A stretch of DNA of 32,541 nt from Gemmatimonadota bacterium (GTDB taxonomy: Bacteria > Gemmatimonadota > Gemmatimonadetes > Palauibacterales > KS3-K002), in the NCBI GenBank assembly GCA_016209945.1, contig JACQVD010000162.1, forward strand, positions 1 to 32,541, read 5' to 3'. The notes under the pieces were generated by a model. That model ran no database searches and was not told the origin of the DNA. It saw only the letters and a list, made by a program, of their open reading frames with translations. Of this stretch, positions 1-7,124 are shown piece after piece (within the stretch, counting starts at the first letter, position 1; each line of letters opens with the position of its first letter). A program made the position numbers and the translations under genes.

Positions 1-2
1 GC

Positions 3-266
3 GCGGGGGGCGCGGGGGGCGCGGTGTTGGAGGCGCCGGGGGCGGTTCGCTCGGCGAAGATCCCCGTTCCCGCGGTCGAGGAGGGCGATCCGACGGGCTG
101 CGGCGACGTCTGGGGTATCGCCTGTTTCGTCGCGCTCCTGGAGGGGCGGAGCGTCGAGGAAGCCGTGACGCGCGCGAATCGCGCCGCGGCGCTGAACGTG
201 CGTCACCGCGGGGCGAGCGGGCTGCATCGCTTTCTCCGCGGCTGCATCGAGACCGCCGCCAGCTAG
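3..266 (+). CDS. PfkB-family carbohydrate/nucleoside kinase, C-terminal fragment (5' end outside window)
   Basis: Frame open to window edge; motif DPTGCGDVWG (PfkB signature 2, GxGD) followed by a C-terminal helix typical of ribokinase-like proteins. Confidence 0.8.
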   Translation, partial: AGGAGGAVLEAPGAVRSAKIPVPAVEEGDPTGCGDVWGIACFVALLEGRSVEEAVTRANRAAALNVRHRGASGLHRFLRGCIETAAS

Positions 267-267
267 G

Positions 268-1179
268 ATGCACGTCCTCACCGTACCCGAGACGCTCGAC
301 GAGCGGTCGTTCGAGACGTTGGCGGCCGACCTGGCTCGGGCCGACGGGTCGCGCGTGCTCTTTGACGCACGGCGCGTGCGCTGGGCGAACCCCTACGGCC
401 TCGTCGGACTGCTCGCGGCGGGCGCGGTGGCACGCCAGCGCTCGGGTGACGCGCCGCACCTCCAGGCGCCCGAATCCACGGACGTCGCCCACTACTGGGC
501 GCGCATGAACTTCTTCGTGCACGCGGCGGACGTCTTCGAGCCGAGCCGGCTGGCGCGCGCTCTGCGGCGGCCCGCCGCCGGGGAATCGGACGCGCTCCTC
601 GAGATCACGTCGGTCCGGTCGCCCGAGGATGTGCACGATGTGGTGGACCGGGTGCGCGAGCGTGCGGCGGCGATCCTCGGCCATCGTCTGAACTACCCGC
701 CGTCGGCGGTCGTGCAGTTCAGCGTGATCCTGTCCGAGGTCTGCCAGAACGTGGTCGAGCATGCCGGTGCGGAAGGCTGGGTGGCCGCCCAGACGTACAA
801 CTGGGCGCGAAGGCTGGGACGGGTGGTGGCGGTGATCGCCGTGGCGGATGTGGGGATGGGTTTCCGGGGCTCGCTCGCCGCCGAGCACGCGCGCCGTTAC
901 GGGGAGCGGTGGTCGGACGCCACGGCCCTCGAAGCCGCGTTCCTGCACGGCATGTCGCGCTACCGTGAGCCCGGCCGCGGCCAGGGGCTTCAGGGGATCC
1001 GGAAGCACGTGGCGCGGTGGAACGGCGAGGTCCTGATCCGCAGCGGCACCGCCCGGATCGCCGCCGTGCCGGACTGGGACGACCTTCCGCCGCTGGAGTC
1101 GGGTCTCGCCGAGTTCCCCGGCGCGCAGATCGTCGTCGTCCTGCCGGAACACAAGGCCGACGATACCAAGCGTCCCTGA
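268..1179 (+). CDS. Protein with STAS-like N-terminus and HATPase_c (anti-sigma/histidine-kinase-like ATP-binding) C-terminal domain
   Basis: N-terminal VLFDARRVRWANPYGLVGLLAAG is STAS-like; SEVCQNVVEHAG (N-box) and VADVGMGFRGSL (G1-box), then GQGLQGIRKHV (G2-like). Confidence 0.7.
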   Translation: MHVLTVPETLDERSFETLAADLARADGSRVLFDARRVRWANPYGLVGLLAAGAVARQRSGDAPHLQAPESTDVAHYWARMNFFVHAADVFEPSRLARALRRPAAGESDALLEITSVRSPEDVHDVVDRVRERAAAILGHRLNYPPSAVVQFSVILSEVCQNVVEHAGAEGWVAAQTYNWARRLGRVVAVIAVADVGMGFRGSLAAEHARRYGERWSDATALEAAFLHGMSRYREPGRGQGLQGIRKHVARWNGEVLIRSGTARIAAVPDWDDLPPLESGLAEFPGAQIVVVLPEHKADDTKRP

Positions 1180-1184
1180 TCGCG

Positions 1185-1763
1185 ATGGTCGAGCCCGCGT
1201 TCATCGATCTCGTCGCGCTTCTGCGGAAGTCGGTCACGACGCTGTACTCTGACCTCGTGACGCGGCCCACCGGCCGTGCGGTGCGGTTGGGGATCGAGCA
1301 GCAGCTGGGGTCGGCGCCGGGGCCTTGCGTGTCGGTGATCGACTTCTCGCAGGTCGGGATCCTGGACTTCAGTTGCGCGGACGAGATCGTCGCGAAGCTC
1401 CTCCTGCGCTACCGGGCCGCGGACCGGCCCGCCGAGGCCTTCTTCTTCCTCCGAGGGGTCGCCGAGCACCACCGTGAGCCGATCGACTGTGTCCTCGATC
1501 GGCATGGTCTTTTGCTCGGTGCGGAGGTGCGGACGGGCGAGCGGCTGCTTCTCGGGCCCGCGAGCGACGAGGTGCGGCGGCTCTGGCACGGTCTTGAGGA
1601 GCTGCGCCGGGCGACGCCGGCCGACCTCGCGCGGCGTCTCGGGATCGCGGAACCGGCGGCCCAGGCCGGGCTCGCGGCGCTGGCCGGTCATCGGGCGGCC
1701 GTGCAGGGCCCGGCCTGGCAGTACGTTGCCCTCGGCGCGCTCGTGAGCGGGGCCGCCCTCTAG
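1185..1763 (+). CDS. STAS-domain protein with C-terminal winged-helix-like segment
   Basis: ATG at 1185, 5 nt after the previous stop; CVSVIDFSQVGILDFSCADEIVAKLL resembles a STAS phosphoacceptor region; C-terminal ATPADLARRLGIAEPAAQAGLAAL is HTH-like. Confidence 0.6.
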   Translation: MVEPAFIDLVALLRKSVTTLYSDLVTRPTGRAVRLGIEQQLGSAPGPCVSVIDFSQVGILDFSCADEIVAKLLLRYRAADRPAEAFFFLRGVAEHHREPIDCVLDRHGLLLGAEVRTGERLLLGPASDEVRRLWHGLEELRRATPADLARRLGIAEPAAQAGLAALAGHRAAVQGPAWQYVALGALVSGAAL

Positions 1764-1767
1764 GCCG

Positions 1768-4158
1768 GTGGGTTCGCGGATTCGCAGGGCGCTTCTGTGG
1801 GGCGCCGTCGGGCTGGGCGTGCTCGTGGTCGCAGCCGCGGCGGGCTTCGCAGGCTCCAGGGCGTACCTGCGCCGTTCGCTGCCTCTCTACGACGACACCG
1901 CTTACGTCGCCGTTCGCGGGCACGTCAGGATCTCCCGCGATTCCTTCGGTATCCCGTCGATCACCGCCGGCGACCTGCACGATCTCGTCTTCGGGCTGGG
2001 GTACGTGCACGCACAGGACCGCCTGTGGCAGATGGAGATGGCGCGTCGCGCGGCGCAGGGGAGGCTGGCGGAGGCGTTCGGCCCGGATCTCCTCGAGGCG
2101 GATCGCTTCTTGCGAACGATCGGCTTCTGGCGCGCCGTGTTGCGTGCCGACTCCGCTCTCGCTGGCGAGGTGAGAGCTCTCTTGCAGGGGTACGCGGACG
2201 GCGTGAATGCGGGGATGGCGAGCCTCCGGGCGTGGCCGCCTGAGTTCGTACTCCTGAGGCTCACACCGGAGCCGTGGACGATCCTGCACAGCCTCGCCAT
2301 CACCCAGATCATGACGTGGGACCTGACCGAGTGGGACCTGAGTTTGAGTCTGGCCCGGGCGGTGGAAGGGGTCGGTCCGGACCTGGCACGGGAGCTCTTT
2401 CCGCGGGTCCGGGAGTGGTCGCCGAGGATCATGCCGAGCGCACCCCGGCGCCGTGTGCCGGCCGTGGCGTCGATCGGACCGCAAAGCTGGCCGGCGGGTG
2501 CCCTCCCCGAGGTTCCCGCGTCGCTCCGTCCTCTCCTGGAATCGTTCGCGATCGCCCGCGCGTCGAACTCGTGGGTGATCGGCCCGTCCCGCTCGCGCTC
2601 CGGGAAGCCGATCCTGGCCAACGACATGCACCTCGCGTTGCGCGCGCCGCCGCCGTGGTATCTGGCCGCGCTGCACGGCCCCGGCTTCGATGTGGTGGGG
2701 ATGACGCTCCCGGGCGCGCCCGGCATCGTGGCGGGCCATAGCCGGCGCGTGGCCTGGGGGTACACGGCGGCGTACGTGGACAACATCGACTTCTTCGTGG
2801 AGGAGTTCGATCCGGCGGACAGCACAAGGGTCCGCACGCCCGCGGGTTGGGAGACCATGACATTCCACGAGGAGACCATCCACGTCCGCGCGCGGAACGA
2901 GCCGGTGGTCGTCCGCGTGGCGGAGACGCGCCACGGGCCGGTGCTCACCGAGTCGGAGACGAAGCTTGCGGGAACCGCGCTGTCGATGCAGTGGACCGGT
3001 GCGCGACCCGGCGCCGAGCTCCGGGCGATCCTGTGGATGAACCTCGCACGGAACGTGACGGAGTTCGTGGACGCGCTTCGCGACTTCGCGAACCCGCAGG
3101 TGAACGTCGTCTTCGCCGATGCCGACGGCAGGATCGGATACTGGCTCGCGGGAAGCGTGCCCGTGCGCCGCTCGGGCGACGGCGTGCTCCCAGCCCCGGG
3201 CGCCTCGGGGGAGTACGACTGGATCGGCTTCGTACCCTTCGACTCGTTGCCCCACGTGCTGGATCCTCCCTCGGGGTACATCGTGACGGCGAACAACATC
3301 CCGCGGGACGGCGGACCGTTCATCGGCGCCCACTTCGATCCGGGGTACCGCGCCGCGCGCATCGCACAGCTCATCGAAGCGACGCGGACCCATGACGTGA
3401 CGACTGCGCACGCCATTCAGCTGGATGTGCACAGCCTGTTCGCGGCGCGGCACCGGGAGCGGGCGGCGGCAGCCGCACGGGCGGCCGGCCTGGAGGAGGT
3501 GGCCCGGCTCCTTGAGGACTGGGACGGGGACGCGCGCATGGAGGACTGGGCGCCCGCGGTCTTCTACACGTGGGTAGAGCACATGCGGCGGGCCATCGCG
3601 TCCGACGAGTACGGCGGATCTCTGGGCTACTTCCCCTGGGAGGTCCTCGACGAGATGATCCGGCGCGGCACGAGCCCCTGGTTCGATGACGGGAGAACGC
3701 CGGAGCCCGAGACCCTGGAGGCGGTGTCCGTCGGTGCCATGAAGGAGGCCGTGCGTTTTGTGCCGAACGGACGCTGGGGCGCCATCCACACGCTGACGAG
3801 CAGGCACACCCTCGGCGCCCGGGGCTGGCTGAACACGTGGCTCGGCTTGAACGTCGGTCCGTATCCCGCGCCGGGCGACCCCTTCACGGTGAACGCGGCG
3901 CACCACGTCGAAGGGGGACCGCCGTTCCGCGTGCAGTGGGGCGTGAGCCAGCGGCATGTGGTGGACATGGCGGATCCCGACGGCGCGGGCGGGTTCGTGC
4001 TCCCCACGGGCCAATCCGGGAATCCGCTCTCACCCCACTACCGGGATCAGGTCGAGCGGTGGCGGGGCGGCGGGCTCCGGCCTATCCTGCTCGATCGCGA
4101 TCGCGCGAGGGCGCGGGCCCGCCACGAGACGGTGCTCGTGCCGAACGGTGAGCGATGA
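1768..4158 (+). CDS. Penicillin acylase family protein (Ntn hydrolase)
   Basis: N-terminal TM; RDSFGIPSITA, GLGYVHAQDRLWQMEMARR, ASNSWVIGPSRSRSGKPILANDMHL (Ntn nucleophile Ser context), GAPGIVAGHSRRVAWGYT; C-terminal GQSGNPLSPHYRDQVERWRGG. Confidence 0.92.
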   Translation: MGSRIRRALLWGAVGLGVLVVAAAAGFAGSRAYLRRSLPLYDDTAYVAVRGHVRISRDSFGIPSITAGDLHDLVFGLGYVHAQDRLWQMEMARRAAQGRLAEAFGPDLLEADRFLRTIGFWRAVLRADSALAGEVRALLQGYADGVNAGMASLRAWPPEFVLLRLTPEPWTILHSLAITQIMTWDLTEWDLSLSLARAVEGVGPDLARELFPRVREWSPRIMPSAPRRRVPAVASIGPQSWPAGALPEVPASLRPLLESFAIARASNSWVIGPSRSRSGKPILANDMHLALRAPPPWYLAALHGPGFDVVGMTLPGAPGIVAGHSRRVAWGYTAAYVDNIDFFVEEFDPADSTRVRTPAGWETMTFHEETIHVRARNEPVVVRVAETRHGPVLTESETKLAGTALSMQWTGARPGAELRAILWMNLARNVTEFVDALRDFANPQVNVVFADADGRIGYWLAGSVPVRRSGDGVLPAPGASGEYDWIGFVPFDSLPHVLDPPSGYIVTANNIPRDGGPFIGAHFDPGYRAARIAQLIEATRTHDVTTAHAIQLDVHSLFAARHRERAAAAARAAGLEEVARLLEDWDGDARMEDWAPAVFYTWVEHMRRAIASDEYGGSLGYFPWEVLDEMIRRGTSPWFDDGRTPEPETLEAVSVGAMKEAVRFVPNGRWGAIHTLTSRHTLGARGWLNTWLGLNVGPYPAPGDPFTVNAAHHVEGGPPFRVQWGVSQRHVVDMADPDGAGGFVLPTGQSGNPLSPHYRDQVERWRGGGLRPILLDRDRARARARHETVLVPNGER

Positions 4159-4222
4159 CTGGTGCGACACGGATCGTGCGGCGAATCACCAAGGCGTACG
4201 TCTGAGAAAGGGGGATCGAACG

Positions 4223-4495
4223 ATGGCTGCCATCAAGGTCTACACGCACCCGACCTGACCGTACTGCAAGAAGGCCAAGGATTGGCTGACGGAACGCGGC
4301 TGCGAGTTCGAGGAGCTGGACATCAGCAAAGACGTCCAGAGCCTGCGCGAGTGGCGCGCGGTGAGCGGGGGAGTCGGCGTACCCGTCATCGCGCACGGGA
4401 AGGACATCATTATCGGGTTCAACACGAAGCGGCTGGAAGAACTTCTCGAGTGCTGCCGGAACACCACTCCTGTGGACGTAGCCGAGGCCGGTTAG
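4223..4495 (+). CDS. Glutaredoxin with in-frame TGA at the first active-site Cys position; candidate selenocysteine-containing glutaredoxin (UPYC)
   Basis: ATG 4223 preceded by AAAGGGGG; reads MAAIKVYTHPT-(TGA 4256-4258)-PYCKKAKDWLTERGCEFEELDISKDVQSLREWRAVSGGVGVPVIAHGKDIIIGFNTKRLEELLECCRNTTPVDVAEAG-TAG. All glutaredoxin motifs (CPYC context, GVPV, GF) continue in the same frame after the TGA. Confidence 0.75.
4256..4292 (+). promoter_or_regulatory. Candidate bacterial SECIS-like stem-loop immediately after the UGA
   Basis: CCGU(4259-4262)/ACGG(4289-4292) lower stem; G-GCCAA(4273-4278)/UUGGC-U(4282-4287) upper stem; apical loop GGA (4279-4281) starting with G; 20 nt between UGA and loop. Confidence 0.45.
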
Positions 4496-4510
4496 GCAGC
4501 GTCAAGGCGC

Positions 4511-4570
4511 GTGGACGCCGTGATCAGCAACGGGGTCATCAACCTGTCCACGAAGGAGGGCATCCCTTGA
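4511..4570 (+). pseudogene. Orphan 19-codon fragment resembling the ArsM-type methyltransferase motif (VDAVISNGVINLS)
   Basis: In-frame GTG...TGA reads VDAVISNGVINLSTKEGIP; no flanking methyltransferase sequence in any frame. Confidence 0.3.
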
Positions 4571-4577
4571 GAAGCTT

Positions 4578-5135
4578 GTGGAGCACGGCGATCTGGATCT
4601 GGACGTCCTCCACCCCGGCGGATTGGAAATCACGCGGGAGCTGGCCCACCGCTGCCGCATTCTCCCGGGGACGAGGGTGCTCGACGTCGCGTCAGGAACA
4701 GGGGAGAGCGCCTGCCTCCTCGCCGAGGAGCTGGGGGCCCGGGTCGTGGGGCTTGACGTGTCCGACCGCATGGTGGGGCGCGCAAGAGCGAAGGCGGTGC
4801 ACCAAGCGCTGGCGGAGGTGGAGTTCCTGCCGGCCGACGCGCACCGGCTCCCTTTCGAAGACGGAACCTTCGACGCCGTCCTCTGCGAGTGTACGCTCTG
4901 CCTCTTTGAGAAGGAGAGGGCCCTCGCGGACCTGGAAGCCATTGACCGGTCCCATCTCCTCCGCAACTGGATCGGGCTGACCCGGAAGGAGCTCGGTGGC
5001 CTCCGGCAGTGGAGGGTCTTCCTACGGATCGTCAGGCGATGGGGGATCCGCGGGCTCGGGCCGATCTGGGAATCGGTGCGGATCTTCCGAAGCGGGCACC
5101 TCGGCTACGCGGTCGCGGTCGGCCGAAAGCCGTAG
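4578..5135 (+). CDS. Class I SAM-dependent methyltransferase, apparently internally shortened
   Basis: HPGGLEITRELAHRC, GTRVLDVASGTGESACLLAEELGARVVGLDVSDRMV (motif I), LPFEDGTFDAVLCECTLCLF; then jumps to EAIDRSHLLRNW without the usual RVLxPGGR segment. Confidence 0.7.
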   Translation: MEHGDLDLDVLHPGGLEITRELAHRCRILPGTRVLDVASGTGESACLLAEELGARVVGLDVSDRMVGRARAKAVHQALAEVEFLPADAHRLPFEDGTFDAVLCECTLCLFEKERALADLEAIDRSHLLRNWIGLTRKELGGLRQWRVFLRIVRRWGIRGLGPIWESVRIFRSGHLGYAVAVGRKP

Positions 5136-5140
5136 ACCTC

Positions 5141-6853
5141 TCAGAACACGACGTGCCGGCCCTTCTGAGCCCGGCAGAACATCCGGATGGTGCTCTGCGC
5201 GTCGCCCACTCCCGTGTTCCCGCTGCTCCCGACACCCGACGCGCCGAACGCCTCCCACTCCAGGGCCGAGTCCGTCCCGTCGTTCTCCTTCAGCATCCCG
5301 CCGACCGTCTGCCGCGCCCGGTACAGCTTCCTGTCGTCCCGGGTGTAGATCGCCGTCGCCAGGTCGTGCGGGTTGTGAAAGAGCGAGAAGCGGAGGAATC
5401 CGTCGAACGAGGCCTCCATGGTGACGAGGATCGGCAGGAAGAACTCCTCTGAGGTGAGGTCGAACTCGCGCTCTCCCTTTCCATCCCAGTCACAGCGAAC
5501 ACGCGTCCCCGGCCTCAGGGGACCTAGGATCGCGGGTCGCACGACCTCGGCGTTCTGGGCGTACTCGCCCTCGGTGACCCGGCCGCCACGGCGGATGATC
5601 GGGACCCCGGCCTGCTCGGCAGCCCGGAGGATGTTGTCGAGCGTCGCCGCCTTGTGCGTCATGATGGGGCCGATCACCTCGGCCGCCTCCGTCGTACGGG
5701 GGTCGGCGACCTGCCAGCGGTCGATCTCGCGCTCCATGAGGGAGACGAGTCGGCCCAGCGTCTTGGGGCTCGCCGCCACCCCGTGCAGGCTCGTGCACTT
5801 GTGCGTGGAGAGCGATAGGAACGAGTACGTGAGTCGCTTCGCGATCCCTGCCAGGTCGTCGTCGCTGTAGCCGTCGTCGATCCACGCCCAGTTGCACCCC
5901 CCGCCCTCGAACCAGAGCCGCCCGAGTCCCCGGTCGCCCTGGATCGCCGCCGCCGTCTTGTCCGATCCTGTGATGCTCACCACGCGAATCCGCGGGTCGA
6001 TGGGCAGCGAGCCGACCTTGTGGCCGAACCCCTCGATCTTCTGCACGACCCGGGGATCCGCTCCGGCTACGAGCCACATGCGAACGAGCGTGGTGTTCGT
6101 GATGGCGGCGCCCGAGTGCCCCTTGAAGATGAAGGGGGAGCCGGAGAGGTAGCAGCCGACCATCTGGATCCCGGGGATCCCGTAGATGAAGTTCATCGGC
6201 GTGATGATGGCCGCGGGCCCCGCGGGGATGTACTCGTTCTTCCAGTAGGTGTGCCCCTCGATCATCGTGGGGACAAGGTCGCCCTGCATCGCCTTGTCGG
6301 CGGCGCCCTCCATGTGGTCGGCGGCGCGCTTCGCCTCCCAGAAGTCCTTCTGCGCCTCGAGCTGCGTCTTCGGGATCTGGTGCCGGATCTCCCGGACGCA
6401 CTCTTCTCGGAAATGGTGCAGGAGCCTCGAGAAGTTCTTGACGACCCACTTCCGGTACTGGAGCGTCTCGTTCGCCCACTCCAGGGACGACCAGAAGGCC
6501 CAGGCGGCGGCTACGGCCTCGTCCACCTCCGGGGCGTTCGAGTCGGGGATCTCCACGAGTCGCACCCGGCGGTCGAAGTGGGCCGGGAGAACCGCCGTCT
6601 GCTTCTTCGTCTTCCACTCTCCCGCGATGAGGTTCCGGGTCTGGACCGCTGGGTCGGTCGGCGTCTCGGGGAGGGAGGTGTAGCAGAAGATGTACGACCG
6701 CAGTGCCTCCATCTCGGCGTCGGAGAGGAGCGGGGCGTAGAGCGACCACTCGCTGCGGCGATCGCGATAGAGGGCGGCGAGCGGGTCGGGGCCCAGCTGC
6801 CCCCGGCGCTGGAACTCTTCAATGGACTCCGACAGGGACGTGAGATCGAGCAT
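5141..6853 (-). CDS. Aldehyde dehydrogenase family protein (1-pyrroline-5-carboxylate dehydrogenase-like)
   Basis: ITPMNFIYGIPGIQMVGCYLSGSPFIFKGHS, VVSITGSDKTA, WFEGGGCNWAWIDDG, STHKCTSLHGV (candidate catalytic Cys), EEFFLPILVTM. Confidence 0.85.
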   Translation of the reverse strand: MLDLTSLSESIEEFQRRGQLGPDPLAALYRDRRSEWSLYAPLLSDAEMEALRSYIFCYTSLPETPTDPAVQTRNLIAGEWKTKKQTAVLPAHFDRRVRLVEIPDSNAPEVDEAVAAAWAFWSSLEWANETLQYRKWVVKNFSRLLHHFREECVREIRHQIPKTQLEAQKDFWEAKRAADHMEGAADKAMQGDLVPTMIEGHTYWKNEYIPAGPAAIITPMNFIYGIPGIQMVGCYLSGSPFIFKGHSGAAITNTTLVRMWLVAGADPRVVQKIEGFGHKVGSLPIDPRIRVVSITGSDKTAAAIQGDRGLGRLWFEGGGCNWAWIDDGYSDDDLAGIAKRLTYSFLSLSTHKCTSLHGVAASPKTLGRLVSLMEREIDRWQVADPRTTEAAEVIGPIMTHKAATLDNILRAAEQAGVPIIRRGGRVTEGEYAQNAEVVRPAILGPLRPGTRVRCDWDGKGEREFDLTSEEFFLPILVTMEASFDGFLRFSLFHNPHDLATAIYTRDDRKLYRARQTVGGMLKENDGTDSALEWEAFGASGVGSSGNTGVGDAQSTIRMFCRAQKGRHVVF

Positions 6854-6959
6854 ATCCGCGAATCCTCCTAGGCCCTCCTGTGGTGCCCTGATTCTGGACC
6901 GCGGCGCTCTGGGAGCGCCTGCGCCCGAGACATTCCACGCGTCCCCCGAAATCTAGCCC

Positions 6960-7020
6960 GCAAGGGCAGGCTCGAACACCGTAACCCCACCCATTCGGGT
7001 GGTCCACTACCCGCCCTTGC
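6960..7020. repeat. Nested inverted repeats in the ALDH-rbcL divergent intergenic region
   Basis: Outer GCAAGGGC(6960-6967)/GCCCTTGC(7013-7020); inner perfect hairpin CCACCC-ATTC-GGGTGG (6987-7002). Confidence 0.5.
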
Positions 7021-7068
7021 CTAGGCGTTTGGGCGTCGCGGGGCGGCCGCATCCAATGTATCGTGTGA

Positions 7069-7086
7069 TTGTGACAAATTTCACAA
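7069..7086. promoter_or_regulatory. CRP/FNR-superfamily-type palindromic operator
   Basis: TTGTGA-caaatt-TCACAA, a perfect match to the TGTGA-N6-TCACA half-site arrangement, 38 bp upstream of the rbcL ATG. Confidence 0.6.
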
Positions 7087-7124
7087 ACCGCGGGTAGAGA
7101 CGCTGCAGCCTACGGAGAGTGCGC

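Noticed and set aside
1369-4014. 881-aa minus-strand ORF opposite the penicillin acylase gene
   Set aside because: Arg/Pro/His-rich shadow ORF typical of high-GC DNA; the plus-strand frame has clear homology.
4162-4980. 272-aa plus-strand ORF spanning the glutaredoxin and methyltransferase
   Set aside because: Low-complexity out-of-frame translation; both real genes are in other frames.
6960-7020. Possible tRNA (minus strand: GCAAGGG...TTCGAG...CCCTTGC)
   Set aside because: Acceptor-like ends exist, but only 61 nt long, the anticodon-like loop has the wrong size and the T-stem does not pair; also too short for tRNA-Sec.
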